64,000 bases of DNA from an uncultured Desulfobacter sp. (GCF_963666675.1 NZ_OY762929.1:3658001-3722000); one strand, 5' to 3'; numbered from the stretch's first letter, positions 17,061 to 26,216 are shown. The notes: generated by a model from the sequence alone, not told the origin. Numbers and translations: made by a program.

Positions 17061-17770
17061 CAACATCCCCACCCATCCTGCGCCTTGAAAACATCTGTTT
17101 CAGCTACCCGGGTCAGGGGCGGGTTTTAGACCATCTAAGCCTTGAGATCAACCCCGGGGACCGCATCGGGCTAGTGGGTCCCAACGGCAGCGGAAAAACC
17201 ACCTTGTTTCATATTATCATGGGGTTGCTTGCTCCATCTTCGGGCACCATTGAATTTTTCGGCAAAACAGTAAAAACCGAAAAAGATTTCCGGGAGGTAT
17301 ACAAAAAAGTGGGCCTGATGTTCCAAGATGCGGATGACCAGTTGTTCAGCCCGACGGTTTTGGAGGATGTGGCCTTTGGGCCGCTGAATTTAGGCAAATC
17401 AAAGTCCGAAGCCCGAACCATTGCCCAATACACCCTGGAACGGTTGGGCATCGCCCATTTTGAAAACCGGGTGACCCACAAACTGTCCGGCGGGGAAAAG
17501 CGGCTGGTGGCCCTGGCCACGGTGCTTTCCATGGAGCCGGAACTCTTGCTTTTAGACGAACCCAGCACAGGCCTGGATGAACGGACAAAATCCGGTCTGG
17601 TTGAGGTATTGAACCGCCTTGACCTCTCATATATCCTGATCTCCCATGAAAGTGATTTCATGTCACAGATTACCGACACCATGTTCATGATGGAAAACGG
17701 TCAATTAAAAAAAGATGCCCATATCCACAGCTACATCCATACACATCCCAACCCCGGGCAGCAGCATTGA
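17057..17770 (+). CDS. nikO: NikO/CbiO nickel ECF transporter ATP-binding protein
   Basis: A 237-residue ABC ATPase. Walker A GPNGSGKTT at 41-49, Q-loop in GLMFQDADDQLF (typical of CbiO/EcfA), signature LSGGEKR at 143-149, Walker B LLLLDEP at 163-169. The ATG at 17057 overlapping the nikQ stop is chosen; a longer upstream reading begins inside nikQ. The C-terminal 20 residues hold five histidines (AHIHSYIHTH...QQH), a possible metal-sensing tail. Last gene of the nickel operon. Confidence 0.93.
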   Translation: MTTSPPILRLENICFSYPGQGRVLDHLSLEINPGDRIGLVGPNGSGKTTLFHIIMGLLAPSSGTIEFFGKTVKTEKDFREVYKKVGLMFQDADDQLFSPTVLEDVAFGPLNLGKSKSEARTIAQYTLERLGIAHFENRVTHKLSGGEKRLVALATVLSMEPELLLLDEPSTGLDERTKSGLVEVLNRLDLSYILISHESDFMSQITDTMFMMENGQLKKDAHIHSYIHTHPNPGQQH

Positions 17771-17955
17771 TTCGTTTGTCTCCATCAATGAAGCATAATC
17801 GCGTTTTCACCACCCTGAACGGCCCTGTATCGTAATACAAAAAATGAAAATTATTGCATGAATGGACATGTCAGTCTATAGTTACCGATTTGTGGATAGT
17901 ATTAACCATAAAGGGAACGATAGAAAATCTTCATACAAAGGGAAGGGAGAGAAAC

Positions 17956-19020
17956 TTGAATAAAATCATCCGTTTTTTTGCTGTCATATCAATGACATCT
18001 TGCCTGGCCCTGGGGTTCACCACCCAGGTTTTTGCCAAAAAAGTGTTACTGAAAGTGCCCTGCTCGGTACCGTTCAGCGTACCCATTCTGGGTCAGGACA
18101 TTGTGGGCACCATTGCCGACACCATCAACAAAGCCTCAAACGGCACACTGAAAGTCAAACTCTACGCCCCCGGAAAACTGGTACCATCCCTTGAGGTCCT
18201 TGATGCGGTCAGTTCAGGAAAGACCAATGCCGGATATACGGCCGCATTCTACTATGCGGGCAAGAACCCGGCCAGTGTCCTTTTCAGCACCTTTCCCTTT
18301 GGACCAACCCCGGAAGAGTATATTGCGTGGTATTATTACGGCAACGGGTTAAAGCTCTACCAGGAGATGTATGACCACTACGGATATAACGTCAAGGTCC
18401 TGCCGGCCGGCATCATCAGTGCCGAGACCTCGGGCTGGTTCACCAAGCCCATTGAAAAGGTCGAAGACCTTAAAGGGATTAAGATGCGGATCTCCGGCCT
18501 TGGCGGTCAAGTATTGACCAAGCTGGGCGTCTCCGTCACCATGCTTCCCGCAGGCGAAATTTTCCAGGCCCTGGAAAAAGGGCTGATCGATGCCACGGAA
18601 TTTTCCATGCCCGTGTGCGATGCGCCTTTGGGCTTTTATAAAGTGGCCAAATACAACTACTACCCCGGCTGGCACCAGCCTTCAACTGTCCAGGAATTGT
18701 TGATCAACAAGGATACCTGGAATGCCCTGGATGAATCCCAGAAGACCCTGATCGAAACGGCCTGCATGGCGGCCACCCTGAAATCCTTGGCCCTGAGTAA
18801 CGGTATGCAGGGTAAGGTTATCAAGGAAAACGCCGAAAAGCATGGCGTTAAAAATTTGTACTGGTCCGATGAAATGCTGGCGGCCTTTGAATCAGCCTGG
18901 AAAGAGGTGGTGCAAGAAGAGATCGCCAAAGATGCCATGTTCAAAAAAACCTGGGAAGACCTGGAACAGTTCAGGGCCGAATATAAAAAATGGGCCGATG
19001 TGGGATTTTTGCCCCGGTAA
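17956..19020 (+). CDS. dctP: TRAP transporter substrate-binding protein DctP
   Basis: A 354-residue periplasmic solute receptor of the DctP family. A TTG start at 17956 is chosen: GGGAGA lies just upstream and the resulting N-terminus is a proper signal peptide (residues 1-27, cleavage after QVFA); a longer frame from 17854 puts 34 unrelated residues before it. The family carboxylate-binding Arg is in IKMRISGLGG and the ATEFSMP motif lies near the ligand pocket. It hands a carboxylate-type substrate to the DctQM permease encoded next. The substrate cannot be told from sequence; the W-rich pocket region (FPFGPTPEEYIAWYYYGNG) resembles the 2-oxo/mannitol-type group in general layout. Confidence 0.92.
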   Translation: MNKIIRFFAVISMTSCLALGFTTQVFAKKVLLKVPCSVPFSVPILGQDIVGTIADTINKASNGTLKVKLYAPGKLVPSLEVLDAVSSGKTNAGYTAAFYYAGKNPASVLFSTFPFGPTPEEYIAWYYYGNGLKLYQEMYDHYGYNVKVLPAGIISAETSGWFTKPIEKVEDLKGIKMRISGLGGQVLTKLGVSVTMLPAGEIFQALEKGLIDATEFSMPVCDAPLGFYKVAKYNYYPGWHQPSTVQELLINKDTWNALDESQKTLIETACMAATLKSLALSNGMQGKVIKENAEKHGVKNLYWSDEMLAAFESAWKEVVQEEIAKDAMFKKTWEDLEQFRAEYKKWADVGFLPR

Positions 19021-19026
19021 TTTATT

Positions 19027-19536
19027 GTGAATACATTTGTTAATATCATTGAAAACACCATTATCTGCATCGGCAGGGTCGTATCCTGGCTCAATGTCCT
19101 GCTGATCCTGGTGATCCTGGTCCAGGTAGTGATGCGCTATCTGTTCTCATTCAGCTCCGTGGCCCTTGAAGAACTGCAGTGGCATCTCTATGCCGTGGGT
19201 ATCATGGTCGGACTCTCCTATGCCCTGACAGAAAATACCCACGTGCGCCTGGATCTGCTCCACGGCAGATTTCGAAAAAAAACCCGGGCATGGATCGATA
19301 TCATCGGCCTGACCGTGCTCGTGCTGCCCTGGTGTTATGTGATCCTATACCACGGCTTTGATTTTGTGGCCGCATCCTGGCGGGTCAAAGAAGCTTCGGC
19401 CTCGCCCACAGGGCTGAGTTGTTATTACATTATTAAGTCCGTGATCCCCATAAGCTTTGGCCTGCTGACGCTTTCCGCCCTGGCTCGTATTTTAAAGCAG
19501 ATTCTGGTGCTTGCCGGAAGGCAGGTGGCCCCATGA
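19027..19536 (+). CDS. dctQ: TRAP transporter small permease DctQ
   Basis: A 169-residue four-helix membrane protein with the DctQ signature ALEELQWHLYAVGIMVGLSYAL and ENTHVRLDLL. It uses a GTG start six bases after the dctP stop, and overlaps dctM by four bases. It forms the permease with DctM, driven by the Na+ or H+ gradient. Confidence 0.93.
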   Translation: MNTFVNIIENTIICIGRVVSWLNVLLILVILVQVVMRYLFSFSSVALEELQWHLYAVGIMVGLSYALTENTHVRLDLLHGRFRKKTRAWIDIIGLTVLVLPWCYVILYHGFDFVAASWRVKEASASPTGLSCYYIIKSVIPISFGLLTLSALARILKQILVLAGRQVAP

Positions 19537-20918
19537 CCCATGAAGACATCCTGGTTATTGCCATGATGGCCTCCTTTATCGGGCTGCTGTTCACCGGTTT
19601 CCCGATCGCACTGATCCTGGGCGGGGTATCGGTCCTCTTTGCCGGCATCGGTTATGTTTCCGACCTCTACTTTGACACCATGACCGGTCTGGATTTCATG
19701 TCCGTCGGGATGGAGGTGAACCGGATATTTGCCATCATGGACAACTGGATCATGGTGGCCCTGCCCATGTTTATCTTCATGGGGCTGATGCTGGACCGAT
19801 CGGGCATTGCCGAAAACATGATGCAAAATATCCAGCTGCTTTTCGGCAGGGTCCGGGGCGGGCTTGCCATCACGGTAACGCTCATCGGCATTATTCTTGC
19901 CGCCAGCACCGGGATCATCGGTGCTTCTGTGGTTCTGTTGGGGCTTTTATCCATGCCTGTGATGCTCAACCAGGGATATTCCAAATCCCTGGCCTGCGGC
20001 ACCATCTGCGGTGCAGGCACCTTAGGTATCCTCATCCCGCCCTCCATTATGCTGGTCATGATGGCGGACAGACTGGCGGTACCCGTGGGGGATCTGTTCA
20101 TGGGCGCGCTGTTCCCGGGCCTTGTACTGGCTACCCTTTACATGCTTTATATTCTTGTTCTGGCCTGGCTTTCACCCCAGAAAGCGCCCCTGGTACCCAA
20201 CCAGCCGGACCTGACCTGGAAACTGGTGGGCTCCGCCCTGAAAACCTGTATACCGCCGATGATCCTGGTATTTGCCGTTCTGGGCACCATCTCATTCGGT
20301 ATGGCAACGCCCACCGAAGCCAGCGGCATCGGGGCGTTAGGCGGCCTGATCCTTACCATCGTCAACGGCCGGTTCAATTTCAAGGTGATGAAAGAAGTGG
20401 TCCACCAGACCTTCAGCATCACAGCCTATATTTTTGCCATCGTAATCGGTGCCACCTGTTTTGCTCTGGTATTGCGGGAACTGGGCGGAGATGCCCTTGT
20501 GGAAGAGACGCTGAAAAGCCTGCCGTTCGGCCCCTACGGCATTGTGGCCTTTATCCTTGGCATTGTATTTTTCTTAGGATTTTTTCTGGATTGGATTGAA
20601 ATCACCCTGATTATCCTGCCCCTGCTGGCACCGGTCGTCCCGACATTGGGCATAGATCTGGGCGTTTGGCCCAACATCGACAACCCCACCCTGATCTGGT
20701 TTGCCATTTTGGTGGCTGTGGTACTCCAGACTTCGTTTCTCACACCGCCGGTGGGATTTGCCATCTTTTATTTAAGGGGGGTCTGCCCGCCAGAGGTGAA
20801 GCTGAAGCATCTATATAAGGGGGTTATTCCTTTTATTATTCTTCAGCTCATCGGCCTTTTTGTCATTGTGATCTGGCCTGAAATCATTTTGTGGCTGCCT
20901 TCGGTTGCTTACCAGTAA
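19533..20918 (+). CDS. dctM: TRAP transporter large permease DctM
   Basis: A 461-residue membrane protein with about 12 hydrophobic segments and the conserved ASTGIIGASVVLLGLLSMP and GAGTLGILIPPSIMLVM sequences of DctM. It is slightly longer than the usual 425-430 residues, as in the larger DctM subgroup. Its ATG overlaps the dctQ stop. Last gene of the dctPQM operon; a stem-loop lies between it and the convergent sbtM. Confidence 0.94.
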   Translation: MTHEDILVIAMMASFIGLLFTGFPIALILGGVSVLFAGIGYVSDLYFDTMTGLDFMSVGMEVNRIFAIMDNWIMVALPMFIFMGLMLDRSGIAENMMQNIQLLFGRVRGGLAITVTLIGIILAASTGIIGASVVLLGLLSMPVMLNQGYSKSLACGTICGAGTLGILIPPSIMLVMMADRLAVPVGDLFMGALFPGLVLATLYMLYILVLAWLSPQKAPLVPNQPDLTWKLVGSALKTCIPPMILVFAVLGTISFGMATPTEASGIGALGGLILTIVNGRFNFKVMKEVVHQTFSITAYIFAIVIGATCFALVLRELGGDALVEETLKSLPFGPYGIVAFILGIVFFLGFFLDWIEITLIILPLLAPVVPTLGIDLGVWPNIDNPTLIWFAILVAVVLQTSFLTPPVGFAIFYLRGVCPPEVKLKHLYKGVIPFIILQLIGLFVIVIWPEIILWLPSVAYQ

Positions 20919-20925
20919 ATTTTGT

Positions 20926-20970
20926 TGTGCCCAGCTTGTGTTCGTGTGTAGATTGACTCAAATGGGCACA
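20926..20970. terminator. stem-loop between convergent dctM and sbtM
   Basis: TGTGCCCA (20926-20933) pairs with TGGGCACA (20963-20970) across a 29-base loop. It lies between the stops of two convergent operons; no T run. Possible bidirectional transcript end. Confidence 0.4.
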
Positions 20971-20998
20971 CATCCTTCCCCCCTACCCCTTGGCAAAA

Positions 20999-22621
20999 TT
21001 ATGCATTCTCAGGCACAGGGGGCATGAAACAAAACGGATCCTTGTCCTTGAATATGTCAAGCCCTTGACTGTATGTGACAGCTAAACACCCGCGGCAGGC
21101 AAGATTCAAACTGCATTCACGACAGGCGCTGCTTGCGCTTCTGTATTTTTGTGCAAGTTCACTGTGATAAATATCAATCAATCGGGTATTCAGGATATTT
21201 CCGATTAGGGAAGGAAACTTTCTACAGGCATGGACTTCGCCGTCGGATAGAAGTGCCACAAAGTTAAATGCGGCCCCGCAGCCATATCCGGTACACCCGC
21301 CAAACAAATCTGATTTCTCCTGTTGCAGCAGTATGTTGAACAGATTGTCCTTTAGACCCAGGATGGAACTTTCATGAAATCTTGCAGAGTACGCTTCTAA
21401 AAAAAGTCTGAATTGTTCCGGTTCCGCCATCAAAAGCTTTTCACCCTCCCCCACCGCAGCCAGCCGGTTGAATGTGAACAGGTCAACCCGGTCTGCCAGT
21501 AATTCGGCCAAAGGAAGCACCTGGTCAATATTATCACGGGTAAGGGTCAGCATGACCATACGATACACATTAAGTTCACCCAACATGTCCAAAAAAGCAA
21601 GTGATCGTTTTAAATGCCCTTTTCCCCGAATCCTGTCATTGTGCGCTTCCAGGCCTTCCAGGCTGATTTGAAAATGACCCGGCATCTGGATGTTAACTAT
21701 CTCTTCTATTTGACTCATGGCTGAAGGATTGCCCAGAACGGCAAGTCCGAATCCCCGGTTGGCGGCTTCGGCGTATATGTCCGTAAAGTTGGGGTACAGC
21801 AGGGGATTGCCACCGGTGAATGTGACATTCCCTTTGACATGCATTGCGTGGCAAAAGTCATAAAAATCGTCAAGGATGGCCAGGGCCGTGTCAAAGGGCA
21901 GCGGATCACGATCTCTGCGATCGTAGCAATGCTTGCAATGAAGATCGCAGGCCTGGGTGATATGCCATTGAAGTGTAAATGCATTGGCAGATACGAATTT
22001 CTTTAAATCGGGAACAACCGGGTGGGCATCCCCAAAACTTCGTATGATAAGGGATTTTGGTTTAAGAACAAGGCCTTGGCAAGCGGCCTGATTAACCACT
22101 GCATCAATGACCCCGATGGTCACGCCGCCCTCGGCAGCGGCGGCGTGGAAATCTATGTTTTCAGCCACAATTTTAAGGGCCAGAAGGTCGGCATCCTCGG
22201 CCTCACGGACATGGATTTCTCCTGTTTGAGGATGACGCCAAACCATGACATGTACATTGTCCGGCACCCGGAGCGGCGGATTTTCTTCCGGATTCTCTTT
22301 TGCAGTCACAATTTGGGCAAGATGCCCGTAAGAAACCGGTAAAAGCGTCAACCAGGGATTTAGACTTAAACCGTCAATATCGGGTTTTAAGGGATCATTA
22401 ATTTGACCAAGCCCGTACATCGTCCATTCGATACGGGCCAAATCGTCTATAAACCCAGGCAGATGCATCGACTGTTTGATCAAAGAGAGCTTTTCGCTAA
22501 AAAAGGCAGGGTCAAAATCGTTGTCCAATGCCTTCAGGATCCTTCCCCAGGTTGAATCACCAAGGATCCTGCGGCAATTAGGGTAAATGGTATGATAATT
22601 TATTGGGTTAAATGAATTCAA
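20999..22621 (-). CDS. sbtM: SbtM-like radical SAM/SPASM peptide maturase
   Basis: A 540-residue radical SAM enzyme. The [4Fe-4S]-SAM motif CDLHCKHC has Cys225, Cys229 and Cys232. A SPASM-type C-terminus holds further cluster cysteines at 443, 448, 466, 500, 503, 509, 512 and 531, giving auxiliary clusters. The N-terminal 200 residues are a separate domain starting YPNCRRILGDSTW, which I recognise from the maturases paired with Cys/Sec-rich 'selenobiotic' SbtA peptides (named SbtM, described by computational RiPP surveys). Next to it is a matching Cys-rich precursor. The start is TTG at 22621, needed to keep the N-terminal family motif; the ribosome site is poor. It would modify cysteines of SbtA in the cytoplasm; the exact chemistry is not known to me. 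Confidence 0.87.
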   Translation of the reverse strand: MNSFNPINYHTIYPNCRRILGDSTWGRILKALDNDFDPAFFSEKLSLIKQSMHLPGFIDDLARIEWTMYGLGQINDPLKPDIDGLSLNPWLTLLPVSYGHLAQIVTAKENPEENPPLRVPDNVHVMVWRHPQTGEIHVREAEDADLLALKIVAENIDFHAAAAEGGVTIGVIDAVVNQAACQGLVLKPKSLIIRSFGDAHPVVPDLKKFVSANAFTLQWHITQACDLHCKHCYDRRDRDPLPFDTALAILDDFYDFCHAMHVKGNVTFTGGNPLLYPNFTDIYAEAANRGFGLAVLGNPSAMSQIEEIVNIQMPGHFQISLEGLEAHNDRIRGKGHLKRSLAFLDMLGELNVYRMVMLTLTRDNIDQVLPLAELLADRVDLFTFNRLAAVGEGEKLLMAEPEQFRLFLEAYSARFHESSILGLKDNLFNILLQQEKSDLFGGCTGYGCGAAFNFVALLSDGEVHACRKFPSLIGNILNTRLIDIYHSELAQKYRSASSACRECSLNLACRGCLAVTYSQGLDIFKDKDPFCFMPPVPENA

Positions 22622-22694
22622 AACTATAACCAGATTCCATCCTTTGTAGATAGTCGATTTATATTAATAATCAAAACAGCCCACGCCCGTTATC

Positions 22695-22943
22695 TTAACT
22701 GCAACCACTTTTAGGATGCTGGTTTGTTTTATCGCCCGAACAGGAACTTGCGCCACTGCATCCGCTTTGGGTTGATCCTGAGCAGGAACTTGCGCCGCAC
22801 CCGCTTTTAGCGCTGTCTGCTTTGGGATTTGATCCGCTGCAAGCGCTCTTGGCCGTACAGCCGCTTACAGAAATGGTGGTTCCTGATACCAGGCTTGCAA
22901 TACACAGACCCGCCAAAATTTTCTTTACATTATTTGTATTCAC
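22695..22943 (-). CDS. sbtA: SbtA-like Cys-rich modified-peptide precursor
   Basis: An 82-residue precursor. A GTG start at 22943 is chosen because AAGGAGG lies at the right distance. The leader (NNVKKILAGLCIASLVSGTT) is a short basic then hydrophobic segment, as in SbtA leaders and export signals. The core has eight Cys overall (14, 29, 35, 49, 54, 62, 68, 81) and two near-repeats, SGCGASSCSGSTQ and SGCSGASSCSGDK, rich in Ser and Gly, ending in KSGCS. Other SbtA proteins carry selenocysteine codons in such repeats; every position here is an ordinary Cys codon and no in-frame TGA is seen. It lies 73 bases before sbtM and 70 bases after yceI. Confidence 0.85.
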   Translation of the reverse strand: MNTNNVKKILAGLCIASLVSGTTISVSGCTAKSACSGSNPKADSAKSGCGASSCSGSTQSGCSGASSCSGDKTNQHPKSGCS

Positions 22944-23013
22944 GACGTCCTCCTTGTTTAGTGTAAAAAAGAGAATCCCTCCCGGGGCTAAGGATCCATA
23001 CAAAACTAAAACT

Positions 23014-23598
23014 TTATTTTAGAAGCATTATCTCCAATTCAACATCAACGTCTTTGCCGACAATGCCAAGATCCGCAAACCTTCCATCGCCGACATTGTA
23101 CGCAAGACGGTCAACGGTGAATTTTCCGGATAGGCCGGCAACTTGTGTTCCTTTTTGGGAAGGATGATCTTTTACGCCGTGAAAGGTTACAGGTATGGTA
23201 ATCTGTTTGCTCACCCCTTTCATGGTCATCGTACCTTTCAGGTGATACAGGGTATCAGATACCTTTTCCATGCGGCTTGATTTGAACGAAATCTTCGGAT
23301 AATCCCTTGCATTGAAAAAATCCTTTGACAAAAGGTGTTTATCGCGTTTTGCATCATTGGTAAAAATTGATTTAACCGCAATTTCCATGGAGAAAGAACC
23401 GGATGCAAGATCCTGGGGATCAAACCGAATGTCGGCGTCATAATCATTAAAAAACCCTTTTGCCGGCACAAAGATATGGTTTACGCTGAAATAGATCCCG
23501 GAATGGACGGCATCCAGCGTCCAGGCCTGAGCCGCAAAGAGCGGTGTCGTGATGAACAGACAAAATAACACGAGGATAAAAGTAAATAGTGACTTCAT
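23014..23598 (-). CDS. YceI family periplasmic lipocalin-like protein
   Basis: A 194-residue YceI protein: signal peptide 1-22 (cleavage after LFAA), then the antiparallel barrel with the family motifs WTLDAVHSGIYFSVNHIFV, KRDKHLLSKDFFNARDYPKISFKSS and GVSKQITIPVTF. YceI barrels bind isoprenoid quinone-like lipids in the periplasm. It starts 11 bases after the flavocytochrome gene, so both are co-translated, and it precedes sbtA. GAGGTAAGC precedes the ATG. A lipid/quinone carrier next to a membrane oxidoreductase makes a redox link plausible. Confidence 0.94.
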   Translation of the reverse strand: MKSLFTFILVLFCLFITTPLFAAQAWTLDAVHSGIYFSVNHIFVPAKGFFNDYDADIRFDPQDLASGSFSMEIAVKSIFTNDAKRDKHLLSKDFFNARDYPKISFKSSRMEKVSDTLYHLKGTMTMKGVSKQITIPVTFHGVKDHPSQKGTQVAGLSGKFTVDRLAYNVGDGRFADLGIVGKDVDVELEIMLLK

Positions 23599-23609
23599 TG
23601 CTTACCTCC

Positions 23610-24947
23610 TTAAAGTGTAAAAAATTCAAAATGAATATTTCTTTTAAAAAAGCCCGCTGCTTTCAGATGCCTAAGAATGGCGGACGTCATAAACGGCGGA
23701 CCACAAAGATAAATTGCGCTATTTCTTGGATATTCACCAAGCAGGGCATCAAGGTGCTTACTTGCCAAACGCCCCCTGCCGGCCGGGCCTTGTGTTAGAT
23801 GATAGTTGACCTTTCCCCGGGGCAGGTTTTCGACAATTTCGTCCAATATCTCCTGAAAAACCAAATCTCTGAGATTTCGGCAGGACCAGACCAGATGAAC
23901 CGGGCGCTGTTCATTGGTTTGTGCCATATATTGAAGCATACTCAGCATGGGCGTGATGCCAATGCCGCCTGCAATCAAAATGATTGCAGGCGCATTATGG
24001 GCATGCAAATGGCTAAACTGACCATAGGGTCCATCCACATAGGCTTTGGTGCCTGCCGGAATACTGCCGATCTTACGGGTCCAGTCGCCGCTGCTGCGTA
24101 TGCTAAAGGTAATTTCGCCGGTTGAGTAAGGTGAAGAACTCAATGAAAAAGGATGGGCCTGGGCTCCTGTCAAGGGATGATCCAGCCGCAGAAATGCGAA
24201 CTGGCCCGGTAAAAAATCAAATGGACGGCTGGTGGTTTTGGCCAGGGTAATATGGTGAATTGTCGGGTTAAGTGCTTCATTGGATACCACGGCAAAATGC
24301 CATGGCGGAAACAAAAACAATACAAGCCTGCGCACCCCAAACATCAAAAAGAGGGCTGACAGCCCATAAATGGCGAACTCAGGCGGACCTGTTTTAAAAG
24401 ATTCGCTGACAAAACGGACATGGGCAATAACAAAAATCACCGTGATAAAGCCAACGATTTTGTGAAGGCGAAGCCAGATATGATGCGGCATGCCCATTCG
24501 ATCTCTGAACAAGGAGGCAAGGGTAAGCCCCAACATTGAAAAATAGAGGGCGGCACCCACCATTTCCGGCCAGAACTCAGCACCGATGGGCAGGTTATCC
24601 AACCCTTCCGGTACGAGGATTAAAAACACATGAAAAGTGAGCAGGGCCACAACAGCCATGCCGTTAAATTTATGCTGGATTGCCATGGAATCCAGGGCAA
24701 AGAATCGGTTGATTACCTTAAGCCTACTGGTCAAAAGCAGTTGAAAAAGCAGTAGCAAAGCGGCAAGAATGCCGCATATTTTACCGGCTCTGAGCATGGT
24801 TCTCTCCACGCCGAACTTGTAGAACATGGTTTGGGATTCAAACACGAATGGTATGGTAATACCAGCACCCAATAACACGAGGGCTGACCAAGCAAAACAA
24901 ATTATAAAAGCATGGTGCTGAAGCCTTGATGGAAGACGTGAAGGCAT
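23610..24947 (-). CDS. NOX/ferric-reductase-like membrane flavocytochrome
   Basis: A 445-residue protein with a six-helix ferric-reductase domain (residues 1-215) and a C-terminal ferredoxin-NADP reductase-like part. Histidines suited to two b hemes lie in IQHKFNG, LTFHVFL, LRLHKIV and VIAHVRF. The FAD motif HPFSLSSSP and NAD(P)H motifs GGIGITPM and YLCGPPFM are intact. It would carry electrons from cytoplasmic NAD(P)H across the membrane to an acceptor outside (ferric iron, oxygen or a thiol/quinone partner). The ATG at 24947 follows AGGAAGGTGATA; the frame extends further up without a ribosome site. It is the first gene of the operon with yceI, sbtA and sbtM. Confidence 0.92.
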   Translation of the reverse strand: MPSRLPSRLQHHAFIICFAWSALVLLGAGITIPFVFESQTMFYKFGVERTMLRAGKICGILAALLLLFQLLLTSRLKVINRFFALDSMAIQHKFNGMAVVALLTFHVFLILVPEGLDNLPIGAEFWPEMVGAALYFSMLGLTLASLFRDRMGMPHHIWLRLHKIVGFITVIFVIAHVRFVSESFKTGPPEFAIYGLSALFLMFGVRRLVLFLFPPWHFAVVSNEALNPTIHHITLAKTTSRPFDFLPGQFAFLRLDHPLTGAQAHPFSLSSSPYSTGEITFSIRSSGDWTRKIGSIPAGTKAYVDGPYGQFSHLHAHNAPAIILIAGGIGITPMLSMLQYMAQTNEQRPVHLVWSCRNLRDLVFQEILDEIVENLPRGKVNYHLTQGPAGRGRLASKHLDALLGEYPRNSAIYLCGPPFMTSAILRHLKAAGFFKRNIHFEFFTL

Positions 24948-25442
24948 TATCACCTTCCTATGCTGAATCTGCAAAGTTTGAATACACCCGGCGCGATGTC
25001 GGCCGATATTATGTCCTGTCCCATTGGTAATCAGGGAAAAATCAAGGATGAATTATCCCAATACATTGAATTTTTAATTACATTTACAGAATATGCTTCA
25101 AAGTCAAAACAGAACAACGCGAAAGAAAAAACAACAAATTTCTATATATCAAAAAATATAGATAGTTACAAACAAAAAAAGTCGCCTATTCCAACTGGAG
25201 GTCGTCTAAACAATTTAAAATTCAGCCTTAACTGTGACCACCATGAAATTTCACCGCAATACATCTTTCCAGTTTTGTATTACGATCTCCCAGGGATCGT
25301 AAAGAAAAATCCGGCTTTCAAATAGACAACCGTTTCAATAAAATTTTATTTCCAAAACGAAGCGGGGAATTTTACCGGACTGGATTAAAATCATCCAGTG
25401 GCTGGCGTCGGTTACCCATCAGTAGATATGTTGTTGTGCGGA
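24948..25442. other. 495-base AT-rich region upstream of the sbt operon
   Basis: Holds the promoter side of the minus-strand flavocytochrome-sbt operon and the end of the TauE/SafE gene. A plus-strand reading of 121 codons (24960-25325) has no ribosome site, no recognisable family and AT-rich base use, so I do not call it. A hairpin is at 25280-25302 and a TCGGCCGA palindrome near 25000. Confidence 0.5.
25280..25302. repeat. perfect hairpin TTACGATC/GATCGTAA
   Basis: An 8-bp perfect stem with a 7-base loop, in the gap between the sbt operon and the TauE/SafE gene. Could be a transcript end or an operator. Confidence 0.4.
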
Positions 25443-26216
25443 TCAGGAAAAAAACAGCAGTTTGATGGCAAAAGCCAACACCGTGATATTGACCAGCTTT
25501 TTAATCCAGTCATGGCCTTTGGCAACGGCAAGCTTTGGTCCAAGTGCCCCGCCAATGGCGTTGCCCGCAGCAAGGCTTAGACCCAATAAGAAGTTTACTT
25601 CACCGTGATAGATAAACACCGCTAGGGCAACGCCCGTATACACAAAAATAACAAATACCTTGACCGCATTGATGCGCACCAGATCCATGCCATGGGCCAG
25701 CAATACCGCAATTATAATAAACCCGACACCGGCCTGGACAAACCCGCCATAGATTCCCACAAAGAAAAAGGAAACCACCAGCACAATTTTGCGCAATGCA
25801 CTGAACCGGATATCCTGTTGCCTGATCCGTTTCATGGGATCCACAGCGGTGAAAATCAAAACCCCGATCATGATACCGGCCAGAATCCGGTTAAACACCA
25901 CATCATCCAAGCTGACGGCAAGATTTGCCCCAAACCAGCTGCCGATGAGCGCAGGCGGTGTACACAGCAACACCAGATCAACCGGTAAAAACCCACGCTT
26001 CTTAAACCCTATAATGGCGAAAAGATCCTGGCAGAAAATTGCGATACGATTGGTGCCGTTGGCCACGGTACTGCCAAGGCCCATAAAAATAAGCAGGGGC
26101 AGGGTCAACAAAGACCCGCCCCCTGCCAAAACATTGAGAATTCCTGCCACAATCCCCACAACAAACAAAAGGGGCATTTGCCAGTAATAGATCAAACTTA
26201 AATTTTCCATACCCAT
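25443..26216 (-). CDS. TauE/SafE family permease
   Basis: A 257-residue membrane protein with the TauE/SafE layout of two repeats of four helices: GIVAGILNVLAGGGSLLTLPLLIFMG near the N-terminus and SFFFVGIYGGFVQAGVGFIIIAVLLAHG in the second half. These permeases export sulfite, sulfoacetate or other organosulfur anions. Start ATG at 26216 follows AGGAAAAAC; an extended reading begins upstream without a site. It follows the OadB gene by 80 bases on the same strand, so it may belong to that transcript. Substrate unknown. Confidence 0.92.
   Translation of the reverse strand: MGMENLSLIYYWQMPLLFVVGIVAGILNVLAGGGSLLTLPLLIFMGLGSTVANGTNRIAIFCQDLFAIIGFKKRGFLPVDLVLLCTPPALIGSWFGANLAVSLDDVVFNRILAGIMIGVLIFTAVDPMKRIRQQDIRFSALRKIVLVVSFFFVGIYGGFVQAGVGFIIIAVLLAHGMDLVRINAVKVFVIFVYTGVALAVFIYHGEVNFLLGLSLAAGNAIGGALGPKLAVAKGHDWIKKLVNITVLAFAIKLLFFS

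Noticed and set aside
22640..22700. selenocysteine read-through at the end of sbtA
   Set aside because: The stop is TAA, not TGA, and no in-frame TGA occurs in the core.
24960..25325. 121-codon plus-strand reading upstream of the sbt operon
   Set aside because: No ribosome site, no family, AT-rich base use, contains a perfect hairpin and overlaps the operon's promoter side.
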